Of a stretch of 64,000 bases of DNA, positions 8,179-16,489 are shown piece after piece. The position numbers were made by a program, and so were the translations under genes. A model generated the notes under the pieces. It did not search any database and had not been told where the DNA came from. It worked only from the letters and a program-made list of their open reading frames with translations. The DNA lies in assembly GCF_002939185.1 (NCBI RefSeq), contig NZ_POVL01000018.1, positions 17,363 to 81,362 of the forward strand, read 5' to 3'. The stretch comes from Enterobacter sichuanensis (GTDB lineage Bacteria; Pseudomonadota; Gammaproteobacteria; Enterobacterales; Enterobacteriaceae). How positions within the stretch are numbered: position 1 is the stretch's first letter; each line of letters starts with the position of its first letter.

Positions 8179-8641
8179 GTTCCTTGCTCCAAAAAAGCTC
8201 CAGTAGTGCGCTCGCCTGCAGGTAGATACCGGGGTTGCGTGCTTCACTCGGGCCAGCAATGTTGAGAATAGCGACGGGATGGCTAAGCAACCAGTCTTGC
8301 CATGCCGCCAACAGCTCTTCTGCAGGGTCATGCAAATCGCACAGCAGTAGCGGCTTGCCGTGTCCCGTCGCCAGATCGCGAGTGAGCAGGCTGCCACCTT
8401 CGATCCTGTCCCGGTAAATGATCAGTGTGGCATCAGCGTCCAGCACATTGCGTTTGGTGCGCTGGCGATAACCGCTGGATTCGGTCTCCATCAACTGGTA
8501 GCGAGCATCCAGTACGCCATCAGCGGCCCGTCGGCCTGCCGGGCACCAGCCGCCGTGCGGAATCTGCCGGGCAATGGCGAAATCCAGCGCAGCCCGGTCT
8601 ACGCCGGTCTGGCCGCCGGAGAGGATGCGCTGAATGCTCAC
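8165..8641 (-). CDS. YpsA/'putative molybdenum carrier' family protein (SLOG-like fold)
   Basis: 158 residues from a GTG at 8641, which overlaps the preceding stop (GTGA) and has GGAG 8 bases upstream. The N-terminus carries the family signature SGGQTGVDRAALDFA, followed by GGWCPAGRRAADG and a TxRNVxDADATLI-type motif. These mark the Rossmann-like cpYpsA proteins annotated as 'putative molybdenum carrier', a SLOG-superfamily nucleotide- or ligand-binding fold. Some SLOG proteins are proposed sensors of nucleotide signals in conflict systems (established at superfamily level). The molybdenum name comes from one early observation and should not be taken as function. A longer TTG start at 8668 is possible but less likely. 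Confidence 0.75.
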   Translation of the reverse strand: MSIQRILSGGQTGVDRAALDFAIARQIPHGGWCPAGRRAADGVLDARYQLMETESSGYRQRTKRNVLDADATLIIYRDRIEGGSLLTRDLATGHGKPLLLCDLHDPAEELLAAWQDWLLSHPVAILNIAGPSEARNPGIYLQASALLELFWSKEHEPI

Positions 8642-9054
8642 CCTTGCTCCGTTGCGGCGACCGTGCAAGTCACTTGAACCTCTGCGCTGGGCTGATCTGC
8701 CGAGAGCTGGCCGATGCGCCCGCGCTGGCTGGCAAGCTTCAGTTGCTTGCGCACCTGTTCCAGGCTGCGCTTTTCGATCACTGCGGTATAGCTCGCACCC
8801 AATTCACCATCCGGGTCGATGAACAGCTCGATACGCGTCACCGGCAACCCGAACACTGTGAAGCTGCGTGCCGGTGTCAGCGCCCAACTACCGGGAGCAT
8901 TGGGTGCAATGCCGTCCAGCACGTGTATTGGCAAGGCTTGACGGCATTCCACGGCGGCAGCAATGGCCGGCTCGATCCGCAACCAGTGGTCGGGGTCTGG
9001 GGCAGTGCCATCTATCAGCACCACCGGCATAGCGGCCAGCAGCAGTGCGTTCAT
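8638..9054 (-). CDS. Hypothetical protein in SLOG-gene operon
   Basis: 138 residues starting MNALLLAAMPVVLIDGTAPD. The first 14 residues are hydrophobic but lack the positive charge of a typical signal peptide. Family not recognised. The ATG overlaps the lipoprotein gene stop (ATGA) and its own stop overlaps the next GTG start (GTGA), so it sits in a tightly coupled operon. A C-terminal region with many Q, R and L residues (KRSLEQVRKQLKLASQRGR) may form a helix. Confidence 0.5.
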   Translation of the reverse strand: MNALLLAAMPVVLIDGTAPDPDHWLRIEPAIAAAVECRQALPIHVLDGIAPNAPGSWALTPARSFTVFGLPVTRIELFIDPDGELGASYTAVIEKRSLEQVRKQLKLASQRGRIGQLSADQPSAEVQVTCTVAATEQG

Positions 9055-9695
9055 CCCTTGATATTCCTGATCCAGAAGCGGCGGTCATCGACCGTGAAGT
9101 TGGGGTCGTAGCCGACCAGTGTAAGCAGCGAGCCGACATAGTAAAGGCCGAACTGATTCATCAGCCAGCGCTCCATCGCCGGGTCGCTTGGCAGCTTACT
9201 GTACGGTGGGATTGGCCCGTCACTGCGAACCTGGCCGCTGGTTTTGCCGGAGATGGAAAAGCTCTTCCAGGTCAGCACGAAATTATTCGACTGTTTCGGC
9301 AGCTCCGGCGCGCAAAGCGACAGATTGCTGAAGCGCTCGGGGCGCTTGGCGTCGTGCCAGAGCACTGCGTCAAAGCGAATGCAATCACTGGCTTTGAGCG
9401 TGAGGCTACGGGTCAGGGTCATCTGATCAGCCGGAATTTGCAGATTGCTGATCACCACCTTGGGCCACTCCGGGGCGCGACCGTCGGTAGACAGATTCTG
9501 GCGCAAGGCGTTATGCAGTGGAGTGCCCAGCAAGCTGTTGCGGTTTGCAGCGCTTGCGGGCGTAGCCGCTTGCGACAGACTGGCCCCAATGGATTGTCCC
9601 AGTCCGTTCAGGGAGCCCAGCGCTCCCTGCATGTCAGTTGTGGCACAACCCGTCAATACAAAAGGCAGAAGCAATAAGCTCCGGTAGTGTTTCAT
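9051..9695 (-). CDS. Predicted lipoprotein, unknown function
   Basis: 214 residues from the ATG at 9695. MKHYRSLLLLPFVLTGCATT is a classic lipoprotein signal with lipobox LTGC, predicting lipidation of Cys17 and export to the periplasm or outer membrane. The mature part is soluble with no family that I recognise. It lies 17 bp after the membrane-protein gene and overlaps the next gene by ATGA. The frame is open to 9746, but that extension lacks a signal peptide at its N-terminus and overlaps the upstream gene. Confidence 0.65.
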   Translation of the reverse strand: MKHYRSLLLLPFVLTGCATTDMQGALGSLNGLGQSIGASLSQAATPASAANRNSLLGTPLHNALRQNLSTDGRAPEWPKVVISNLQIPADQMTLTRSLTLKASDCIRFDAVLWHDAKRPERFSNLSLCAPELPKQSNNFVLTWKSFSISGKTSGQVRSDGPIPPYSKLPSDPAMERWLMNQFGLYYVGSLLTLVGYDPNFTVDDRRFWIRNIKG

Positions 9696-9712
9696 CGCAG
9701 TTCCTCGCGAGG

Positions 9713-10378
9713 TTATCCGTTGAAGATGGTATTGAGCCGGGCGCACCAGGTTTCCGCCGCCCGACGGCTCATGGGAAAACTGAGTACTGGTCGTTGCGGA
9801 TCGGCGGTTTGCAGCTCGATGGCGAAGTCTTTGGCGCGTACCGTGCGCTCGAAGGTCGGCACGCTCATGCCGCTGGCGTTGACCTGACGGCTACCGCCGT
9901 TCATCTCCATGCTCTCGACCTCGCGCCAGGTCATCCGCCAACCAAGCAGCCAGGAGAAGTCGTGCAGTTTGTATGCGTCATTAACCACATCACAGGCCGC
10001 GATCTTGCGATTCTGAGAGTCAAAAACAAGGAATGCCGGTGCGGGATAACCCAGGAGATGTCCAGCATCGAATGACAGGCCCTGCTGGCCGTTGATCCTG
10101 GCGACAAGGGCCTGGCAGCGGGCCTGCAAGCGCGCGAGAAAGCGGAAGGACAGCGTGAAGATCGCCAGCGAAATCAGTAGATACAGCGCCCATTCGCTGG
10201 TCATCAAGGCCCACCAACTTGGCCTCCCCCACAGAGAGCCAGCTGGCCCCATGTTGGATAGCCCAGCCTGCACGATGATGAGCACAAACACCGCCGCCAT
10301 CAGCCCAGCTATTCCCGCCACCGGAACTGCCAGCCCCGCCGCCGCGCCCATCCCCGCAGACTTCCAGACGCTTGCCAT
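9713..10378 (-). CDS. Two-helix membrane protein with cytoplasmic PH-like domain
   Basis: 221 residues. Two hydrophobic segments are clear (about residues 10-37, GLAVPVAGIAGLMAAVFVLI, and about 62-80, WALYLLISLAIFTLSF). A soluble C-terminal part follows with the pattern of small bacterial PH-like domains (FLVFDSQNRKIAACDV...WREVESMEM...DFAIELQT...AETWCARLN). First gene of the five-gene operon, divergent from the XRE regulator at 10522, with shared repeat operators between them. The PH-like call is by pattern only. Confidence 0.6.
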   Translation of the reverse strand: MASVWKSAGMGAAAGLAVPVAGIAGLMAAVFVLIIVQAGLSNMGPAGSLWGRPSWWALMTSEWALYLLISLAIFTLSFRFLARLQARCQALVARINGQQGLSFDAGHLLGYPAPAFLVFDSQNRKIAACDVVNDAYKLHDFSWLLGWRMTWREVESMEMNGGSRQVNASGMSVPTFERTVRAKDFAIELQTADPQRPVLSFPMSRRAAETWCARLNTIFNG

Positions 10379-10401
10379 ACGTCATTCCCTCCATTTTGCT
10401 A

Positions 10402-10502
10402 CTCATAGAGGTCATTTTATGGCACATGCATTCAATTGTCACTCATAGTACGGGTACTTATCGGGCGTAGCCCTATAGAGGTGGTACTTATAGAGTCATT
10501 TC
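10402..10502. promoter_or_regulatory. Direct repeats between operon and XRE gene, likely operators
   Basis: ACTCATAGAGGTCATTTTA (10402-10420) is repeated as ACTTATAGAGTCATTTC (10486-10502). Related copies lie between them: ACTCATAGTACGGGTACTT beginning at 10441, and CTATAGAGGTGGTACTT inside 10473-10489. One end copy lies near each divergent gene. The layout fits a small XRE regulator binding both its own promoter and that of the operon starting at 10378. Confidence 0.55.
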
Positions 10503-10521
10503 TCTTTAAGAAGAGAAAAAT

Positions 10522-10761
10522 ATGGCCCTTGATCCCCGACTACGCTTCGGCCTGAAGCTGATAGAAATCAGAAAGACCAGAGGGTGGTCGCAAGAACGCC
10601 TGGCACTGGAAAGTGGCTTGGCACGCAGCTATCTGGGGGGTGTTGAGCGTGGGCAGCGCAACATCGCATTGCTCAACATTTTCAAGCTGGCCGAGGCGCT
10701 GGGGGTGGAGCCTTCAGTGCTGATGGAGGCACCGGCGGCTGGACAGGAACCTGCACCCTAA
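10522..10761 (+). CDS. XRE-family transcriptional regulator
   Basis: 79 residues, nearly all a Cro/CI-type HTH: LIEIRKTRGWSQERLALESG, then LARSYLGGVERGQRNIALLN and IFKLAEALGVEPSVL. This matches the HTH_XRE domain used by many plasmid, phage and restriction controllers (C proteins). It is divergent from the five-gene operon and upstream of the origin-like region. Repeats at 10402-10502 are probable binding sites. Confidence 0.85.
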   Translation: MALDPRLRFGLKLIEIRKTRGWSQERLALESGLARSYLGGVERGQRNIALLNIFKLAEALGVEPSVLMEAPAAGQEPAP

Positions 10762-10779
10762 CATCGTAGCGTTACGATG
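10762..10779. repeat. Perfect 7-bp palindrome just after XRE gene
   Basis: CATCGTA-GCGT-TACGATG starts right after the XRE stop codon. It can form a 7-bp hairpin with a 4-base loop. No U-tract follows, so an intrinsic terminator is doubtful; a protein site is possible. Confidence 0.5.
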
Positions 10780-10888
10780 CCAGATAGTTGTCTCCTCAGG
10801 CCACATGGTGTAGCACCGTGAGTGCGTGGAGGTGGAGTCGTCTTGCCAATCGCTGACTGCAGGTGGTTGATGCGTCCCAGATTCCGGT

Positions 10889-11083
10889 TTTTCCACAGAA
10901 TGCAAGGCTTTTATAGGCTACTCATTTAAAGGAAAAGTACTAAAGGCAAGAACTACAGGTTTTGGGGGGTGCCGATTCAGCATGATGCTGGGTTCCGATT
11001 CGGCACGCTTTCTGGGGGCTTGGGGTTCCGATTCGGCACACAGCAGGGGTGCCGAATCGGCATGAATAAGTGCGTTATCCACA
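10889..11083. other. Origin-of-replication-like region: iterons and DnaA boxes
   Basis: Four 13-bp copies of a palindromic iteron lie at 10970-10982 (TGCCGATTCAGCA), 10993-11005 and 11026-11038 (both TTCCGATTCGGCA), and 11050-11062 (TGCCGAATCGGCA). They are flanked by DnaA boxes TTTTCCACA at 10889-10897 and a perfect TTATCCACA at 11075-11083. An A+T-richer stretch lies at about 10910-10945. A RepA-type initiator gene starts about 370 bp downstream. Iterons plus DnaA boxes plus rep gene is the standard theta plasmid origin. The gene-free stretch 10780-11224 holds this and nothing else that I can name. Confidence 0.75.
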
Positions 11084-11224
11084 GGCATATCTGGCTCCTT
11101 GCACACAGCCCTTACGGCGCGGCTAGGTTGTCGTGCAGGCACTCTTCAAAACTCGTTCTCTCTGATTTGCGCCTCGCGCCACTACTGTCGCCTCATTGGT
11201 TATTCAGGTTCAGTGAGGAGCACG

Positions 11225-11443
11225 ATGGACGATCAGCAAGGGCAAGAGGTTGCCATTCTTCGCAGACTGCAGGTTGAAAAGAGAACCGGCCTTACCAAAT
11301 CAGGCATCTATTTCCTGATCAGAGAGGGTGATTTTCCTCGCCCAGTACGGTTGGGGAAGCGGGCTGTCGGGTGGATTGAGTCGGAGATCACGACTTGGCT
11401 TCGCGAGAAGACCAGCCACCGCTCGATTGTCGTTCGGGGTTGA
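11225..11443 (+). CDS. AlpA-family DNA-binding protein
   Basis: 72 residues with ILRRLQVEKRTGLTKSGIYF followed by LIREGDFPRPVRLGKRAVGW, the AlpA/prophage regulatory HTH signature. AlpA proteins activate integrase or excision genes in P4-like elements and islands. The ATG follows a GAGG Shine-Dalgarno. It lies 11 bp before repA in the same direction, so it is probably co-transcribed with it. Confidence 0.85.
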   Translation: MDDQQGQEVAILRRLQVEKRTGLTKSGIYFLIREGDFPRPVRLGKRAVGWIESEITTWLREKTSHRSIVVRG

Positions 11444-11454
11444 GTTGTTTCCGC

Positions 11455-12465
11455 ATGCCGAACCCATCCTCCAACAGTGCCCGCCTTGCGCTGGCAGAGC
11501 TACGACGGATCGTTGATCCTAGCCCCAGTGGTCAAGCAGCGAGGAGTGTGCCTTCTGCTCGCAGCAAGGAGTGCGTCCTCTCGATTCGTGACCGCAAGCT
11601 GCTTGACTCTGCCGCCGACATTGCTCTCGGCTCAACGTCTGAGAACGCGGTGTTCATGCATACTGTTCTCTGCCAGGTTGGCTTGCCGCGCCGCGCTGTT
11701 GATGGCACTTCATTTGAGCGACGATCAGGAGGAGCATCGCTGCTTGTCAAGGCCGGAGAACTGTGGGATGGGAAACAGTTTGTGCAGCAGCCGGTTCCGT
11801 ATGGCACAAAGCCTCGACTCATACTTGCCTATTTGAACACATACGCAGTACGCCACCGGACAAGAGACATTGAGGTTGGAAACAGCGCCTCTGCATTTCT
11901 CAAGATGCTTGGCATTCAACCGAATGGCGGCAAACGCGGGAGCTATACCGAGTTCAAGAAGCAGATGAAGGCGCTGGCTGCATGCACCTTAACCATTGGA
12001 TTCAATACAGGGACTACAGCCTCCACGGTTAGGGGGCAGCCAGTCAAAGAGTTTCATGCGTGGCTATCGAATGATGACCAACAGCACAATTTGTGGCCCG
12101 GAAGGATCGTATTATCGGAAGATTACTTTGATACGCTCGTAACTGAGCAACACGCCGTGCCCATAGATATCCGCGCTCTTCACGCGCTGTCCGGCTCTGC
12201 GCTGGCGATGGATATCTATGTAATGCTCGCAGAAAGGCTGCACAGAATCTCAGGAGGCAAACCCGTGAGGTTGAATTGGGCAAATTTGCGCGAGCAGTTC
12301 GGGCAGGAGTATGCGACTGACACCAATGGAAAGAAAAACTTCAAGACGAAGTTTTTGAAGGCGCTTGTTTCTGTTCAGGCCGTCTACCCCAAGGCGAAAA
12401 TCAGTCAGGTTAGGGGCGGGATTCAATTGTTTTCTTCGCCGCCTCCGATCCCCAAACTGGTATAA
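11455..12465 (+). CDS. repA: RepA-type plasmid replication initiator
   Basis: 336 residues from the ATG at 11455; an upstream in-frame ATG at 11395 lies inside alpA and is less likely. The region PYGTKPRLILAYLNTYAVRH, the following SASAFLKMLGIQPNGG, and YTEFKKQMKALAACTLTIGF match the plasmid-encoded RepA family (RepA_C, PF04796) as I remember it. Later motifs IDIRALHALSGSALAMDIYV and WANLREQFGQEY fit the second winged-helix domain of Rep initiators. With the iterons upstream it suggests an element that replicates, or once replicated, on its own. It converges with the unknown gene at 12467 with 1 bp between them. Confidence 0.8.
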   Translation: MPNPSSNSARLALAELRRIVDPSPSGQAARSVPSARSKECVLSIRDRKLLDSAADIALGSTSENAVFMHTVLCQVGLPRRAVDGTSFERRSGGASLLVKAGELWDGKQFVQQPVPYGTKPRLILAYLNTYAVRHRTRDIEVGNSASAFLKMLGIQPNGGKRGSYTEFKKQMKALAACTLTIGFNTGTTASTVRGQPVKEFHAWLSNDDQQHNLWPGRIVLSEDYFDTLVTEQHAVPIDIRALHALSGSALAMDIYVMLAERLHRISGGKPVRLNWANLREQFGQEYATDTNGKKNFKTKFLKALVSVQAVYPKAKISQVRGGIQLFSSPPPIPKLV

Positions 12466-12466
12466 A

Positions 12467-13276
12467 TTATGTCTGCCCAAGGCCGATTTCCAGTTCTGGG
12501 TAGCGCTTTCTCAGGGCGGCGTATGAAGCCATCAACCTCGTATGCTCACGCTGCTCAATTGCTTCCAGTGCAGAGAAGAAGCTCTGCTTGGCTGCATCGA
12601 GCAAGGCAAAGCTCTCGCCAGCCGACAAAACCTCACAGAAAGCTTCCCAGGCGTTGATCTGCGACCAAAGTGGCATCAAGACCATTTCATGTCTTAGCAA
12701 GGCCCTGACGAGTTGTCGGCCACGATTCTGCTCGTCATTGATTCTTGCTGCGTCTTCAAGTGCCTTTTGAATGAGTATCGCAGACCAGCGCTTTACTATT
12801 TCCCGCAATAATCCAAAGCTCATGGCTCGGCCATCATGGGGCAGTGCCTTCATCAACGGTCGATTTGGCTCGGAGGGGGGCGGCATTGGTGGCGCGGCTT
12901 CCGTCGGTGGCAGCGGCGGAGCCTGAATGCCGAAAGCATCTTCTACCGGTCTTGGAGGGATGGTGTCTTTCTTTCCATGTCTTCCGTACCATGTTCGCCA
13001 CAGCCTTTTCTCCGTGACGCTGCGATGTCGGTGAGCCACGTAAGCGCGCCATTCTGCACCTGCGTGGTCGCTCCCTAGCAACATTCGCTCCAGTTCATAC
13101 TGAGAAGTTCCCGCCATCGAATTCTCGATATGTCGAAGAACTTCGGCAACCAGCGCTCCGGGTACGCTTTTGTGCAGTCGGCTACGGCCTTCGTTCAATA
13201 GGGCCTGCCCATAGCGCAAGCCCTCAAGGAACCGCGCGTCGTCATTTCCCATCATCGTCTGCGCTCTTGATGTCAT
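12467..13276 (-). CDS. Hypothetical protein downstream of integrase
   Basis: 269 residues if started at 13276, which overlaps the integrase end by 35 bp; ATGs at 13255 and 13252 are alternatives with less overlap. A Pro-rich linker (PPLPPTEAAPPMPPPSEPN) separates two helical, charged halves. No membrane segment, signal or known motif. Coupling to the integrase suggests a mobility- or maintenance-related role, which is only a guess. Confidence 0.55.
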   Translation of the reverse strand: MTSRAQTMMGNDDARFLEGLRYGQALLNEGRSRLHKSVPGALVAEVLRHIENSMAGTSQYELERMLLGSDHAGAEWRAYVAHRHRSVTEKRLWRTWYGRHGKKDTIPPRPVEDAFGIQAPPLPPTEAAPPMPPPSEPNRPLMKALPHDGRAMSFGLLREIVKRWSAILIQKALEDAARINDEQNRGRQLVRALLRHEMVLMPLWSQINAWEAFCEVLSAGESFALLDAAKQSFFSALEAIEQREHTRLMASYAALRKRYPELEIGLGQT

Positions 13277-14480
13277 CAGCAGCTCTCAGATAATCGGCCC
13301 ATGCCTGCATGATCTCGCGCCGCTCATTCAGCAGCAGGGCCTTGTTGTAAGTAGCTCGCACCTTGTTGCTTTCGACGTGGGCGAGCTGGCGTTCAATGGC
13401 ATCTGGCCTGAACCCCTGTTCATTGGCCCACGTCGAGAAAGTGGTACGCCAGCAGTGAGGTGTTGTGCGCTCTCCGAGCTTCATGTCACGCATGGCGTAA
13501 GTGAGCCTATTCGGCGTCGTGAACCCTTCCCCGCTGCGATGAGGGAAGAGGTAGCGTCCAGCCCCTGTGATTGGTCGCAGTGTTTCCAGCAGTTCCAAAG
13601 CCTGCTCTGACAGCGGTGACACATGGTCGCGGCGTGCTTTCATCTTGGCCGCAGGCCGTCGCCAGAGCTTCGCCTCGATGTCGAACTCGCTCCACTCGGC
13701 ATCGGCAGCTTCTCCGGGGCGACAGGCTGTGAATGCGATCAGGCGCAGGCATATAGCGGTCTCGGGATAGCCGCGATAGGCGCGAAGAGCGCGGTAGAAG
13801 GCGCGGATTTGATCAGCGGTCAGTACGGCTTTGCTTTTGCTGACCGGAATTTTCAGCAGGCCGCGAAGTCCCGGAATCGGGTTGGAATCGACCAATCCGC
13901 GGATAACCGCATACTGGAAAATAGCCGATAGGTCGCCTTTGACGTGGATGCCTGCCCACGCCCCGTGGTCTTCGCACGCTTCTAAGATCGGGCGGATTTC
14001 CTTGGGACCGATCTCGGTGATCGGGAGCGTGTCGAGCTTGGGGGACAGGTACTTTCTGATCCGTGATTCCTTCGACCGATAGGAGCCGGGGGTGTAGTCG
14101 GGCTTCACCTTGGCCAGATAGGCTGCTGACACCTTGGCGAAGGACAACTCCTGAGCCAGTGCCTCTGCATGCTTTCGCGCTGCTGCGGCTTTGATGTTCC
14201 GCTGCCGTTCATCTTTCCGGTGCTGAGAGGGATTGATTCCTTGCTTGACGAGTTCGCGGGCTGCATCTCGGGCCGCTCTGGCTTCAGCAAGGCTTACTTC
14301 GGGGTAGGAGCCAATGGCAAAAAGGTTCTCTTTCCCGTCGAGTCGGAACTTCCAGCGCCAGAGCTTGCTACCCGTCTTTTCGACGGAGAGAAAAAGCCCG
14401 CCGCCATCGCCGAGTTTGTATCGGTTGGCTGCGGGCTTGGCTGTCCTGATCTTGGCGTCAGAGAGAAGGTCTTTGGGCAT
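13242..14480 (-). CDS. int: P4-type tyrosine integrase (DUF4102 arm-binding domain)
   Basis: 412 residues, typical of P4/CP4-57 island integrases. Residues about 3-90 are the DUF4102 N-terminal arm domain (LSDAKIRTAKPAANRYKLGDGGGL...), followed by a SAM-like core-binding domain and the catalytic domain. Catalytic residues can be read as R254 (ACRPGEA), H342-x-x-R345 (HCWRTTFSTW), H368 (LAHVE) and Y378 (RATYNKA), so the enzyme looks active. It reads away from ychF, with its 5' end 206 bp from the ychF stop, the usual position of an integrase next to its attachment site. It should integrate and excise the island. Confidence 0.93.
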   Translation of the reverse strand: MPKDLLSDAKIRTAKPAANRYKLGDGGGLFLSVEKTGSKLWRWKFRLDGKENLFAIGSYPEVSLAEARAARDAARELVKQGINPSQHRKDERQRNIKAAAARKHAEALAQELSFAKVSAAYLAKVKPDYTPGSYRSKESRIRKYLSPKLDTLPITEIGPKEIRPILEACEDHGAWAGIHVKGDLSAIFQYAVIRGLVDSNPIPGLRGLLKIPVSKSKAVLTADQIRAFYRALRAYRGYPETAICLRLIAFTACRPGEAADAEWSEFDIEAKLWRRPAAKMKARRDHVSPLSEQALELLETLRPITGAGRYLFPHRSGEGFTTPNRLTYAMRDMKLGERTTPHCWRTTFSTWANEQGFRPDAIERQLAHVESNKVRATYNKALLLNERREIMQAWADYLRAADDIKSADDDGK

Positions 14481-14497
14481 CTGGGTATCCTGCTAGC

Positions 14498-14545
14498 GAG
14501 TGGGATACCCCCACTCATAACATCACATACCCCGAATCCTACCCC
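14498..14545. promoter_or_regulatory. Putative integrase arm-type sites upstream of int
   Basis: TACCCC occurs at 14506-14511, 14528-14533 and 14540-14545 (GGGGTA on the int strand). The first lies within GAGTGGG-ATACC-CCCACTC (14498-14516), an inverted repeat. Short direct repeats just upstream of a P4-type int gene are typical arm-site candidates. Confidence 0.45.
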
Positions 14546-14686
14546 ATGTTTTTCTGGAATTCCATGAACTCTACTGAACCACCATGAGCAATATGGCATT
14601 TCTCAATCCCTTGTGCAGCCTGGGAAAATCATGGGCTGCGGCTTGTTGATTGTTCACCATGGTTCAGTGAGGTTTAGGCGGATAAG
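14546..14686. other. Island/backbone junction, putative attachment region at ychF 3' end
   Basis: The 206-bp gap between int and the ychF stop marks the change from island to conserved backbone. It contains an inverted pair ACTGAACCA (14573-14581) and TGGTTCAGT (14660-14668), which could be core-type integrase sites. ychF itself is full length, so the crossover either lies outside the gene or regenerates its end. The matching att copy would be left of the window. Confidence 0.45.
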
Positions 14687-15778
14687 TCAGACGTTGAACA
14701 GGAAGTTCATCACATCGCCATCTTTAACGATGTATTCTTTCCCTTCCGCACGCATCTTGCCGGCTTCCTTCGCGCCTTGCTCACCCTTGTAGGTGATGAA
14801 ATCTTCAAACGCGATGGTCTGCGCACGAATAAAGCCTTTCTCGAAGTCGGTGTGGATTTTACCCGCAGCCTGAGGCGCAGTTGCACCCACTGGAATGGTC
14901 CAGGCACGCACTTCTTTCACGCCAGCGGTGAAGTAGGTCTGCAGGTTGAGCAGGGCATAACCAGCACGGATAACGCGATTCAGCCCGGGCTCTTCCAGGC
15001 CCAGTTCTGCCATAAACTCATCACGCTCTTCGTCATCCAGTTCGGCGATATCGGCTTCTACTGCGGCACAAACCGGAACCACGACAGAACCTTCTTTCTC
15101 GGCGATAGCACGCACCTGATCGAGGTACGGGTTATTTTCAAAACCGTCTTCGTTCACGTTGGCAATGTACATGGTTGGCTTCAGCGTCAGGAAGCTCAGG
15201 TAGCGGATGAGCTCTTTCTCGTCTTTGCTCAGATCCAGAGAACGCAGCATGCCCGCGTTTTCCAGCTGTGGCAGACATTTTTCCAGCACCGCCAACTCGG
15301 CTTTGGCATCTTTATCGCCACCTTTGGCTTTCTTGGAGATACGGTGGATCGCACGCTCGCAGGTATCAAGATCCGACAGCGCCAGCTCGGTGTTGATGAC
15401 ATCAATATCTTCAGCCGGGTTTACTTTACCCGCTACGTGAATGATGTTGTCGTTCTCGAAGCAGCGTACAACGTGGCCGATCGCTTCGGTCTCACGGATG
15501 TTGGTCAGGAACTGGTTACCCAGGCCTTCACCTTTGGATGCGCCTTTTACCAGGCCCGCGATGTCCACGAACTCCATGGTGGTCGGCAGAATACGCTGCG
15601 GCTTCACGATTTCCGCGAGCTGATCCAGGCGCGGGTCAGGCATTGGCACCACGCCAGTGTTAGGTTCGATGGTACAGAACGGGAAGTTCGCCGCTTCGAT
15701 ACCCGCTTTGGTAAGCGCGTTAAACAGGGTGGATTTGCCCACGTTTGGCAGACCGACGATACCGCATTTGAATCCCAT
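14687..15778 (-). CDS. ychF: Redox-regulated ATPase YchF (Obg-family)
   Basis: 363 residues, the E. coli length, ending in the conserved [11 protein letters not shown]-loop [14 protein letters not shown] at the N-terminus, then a coiled-coil region and a C-terminal TGS domain. YchF is an Obg-family member that prefers ATP, associates with ribosomes, and is linked to stress responses through OxyR. It follows pth in the same direction, 126 bp apart. Confidence 0.97.
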   Translation of the reverse strand: MGFKCGIVGLPNVGKSTLFNALTKAGIEAANFPFCTIEPNTGVVPMPDPRLDQLAEIVKPQRILPTTMEFVDIAGLVKGASKGEGLGNQFLTNIRETEAIGHVVRCFENDNIIHVAGKVNPAEDIDVINTELALSDLDTCERAIHRISKKAKGGDKDAKAELAVLEKCLPQLENAGMLRSLDLSKDEKELIRYLSFLTLKPTMYIANVNEDGFENNPYLDQVRAIAEKEGSVVVPVCAAVEADIAELDDEERDEFMAELGLEEPGLNRVIRAGYALLNLQTYFTAGVKEVRAWTIPVGATAPQAAGKIHTDFEKGFIRAQTIAFEDFITYKGEQGAKEAGKMRAEGKEYIVKDGDVMNFLFNV

Positions 15779-15904
15779 TTCTAAATCACCTTAATATCTT
15801 GATAATCAATCCGTTAACGATAACCGATTGATGAAAAGTAAATAACTACGCCTATTATACACGTAACCCGCATCACGCGCGGTAAAAAAGCCGTACTGGA
15901 TGGA

Positions 15905-16489
15905 TTATTGCGCTTTAAAAGCGTGCAAGCGGTTTGTCGCTTTGGTTAAGCCATCTTTCAGCCAGATTTCGGTGCAGCGCGCCGCTTCGTCTACCGCCTC
16001 GTCTATCAGTTTCTGCTCTGAAACCGGGGGCTTACCTAGCACAAAACCGACAACTTTGTTTTTATCGCCCGGATGGCCGATTCCCACGCGTAAACGGTGG
16101 AAATTAGGGTTATTGCCCAGCTTGCTGATGATGTCTTTCAGACCGTTGTGGCCGCCGTGCCCGCCGCCCAGCTTGAATTTCGCTACGCCTGGCGGAAGAT
16201 CCAGCTCATCGTGGGCCACCAGAATCTCATCCGGATTAATACGATAAAACGTTGCCATCGCTGCCACCGCTTTACCACTCAGGTTCATAAAGGTGGTGGG
16301 CACCAGTAAGCGAACATCCGCGCCTGCGAGGTTGATACGTGAGGTATACCCGAAGAATTTAGGTTCTTCACGCAGGGGTGCACGTAACCGCTCGGCCAGC
16401 AGATCGACGTACCATGCTCCGGCATTGTGGCGGGTGGCCGCATACTCTGCGCCGGGGTTGGCGAGGCCGACAATCAGTTTAATCGTCAC
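15905..16489 (-). CDS. pth: Peptidyl-tRNA hydrolase
   Basis: 194 residues as in E. coli. Cleaves peptidyl-tRNA released from stalled ribosomes so that tRNA can be recycled; essential. Active-site residues are visible: N10 and H20 ([15 protein letters not shown]), and the D93 loop in HDELDLPPG. The paired order pth-ychF is conserved in enterobacteria. Confidence 0.97.
   Translation of the reverse strand: MTIKLIVGLANPGAEYAATRHNAGAWYVDLLAERLRAPLREEPKFFGYTSRINLAGADVRLLVPTTFMNLSGKAVAAMATFYRINPDEILVAHDELDLPPGVAKFKLGGGHGGHNGLKDIISKLGNNPNFHRLRVGIGHPGDKNKVVGFVLGKPPVSEQKLIDEAVDEAARCTEIWLKDGLTKATNRLHAFKAQ

Noticed and set aside
15854..15859. ychF promoter from a perfect TATAAT on the minus strand
   Set aside because: No -35 element at a suitable distance and no extended -10, so it is not listed.
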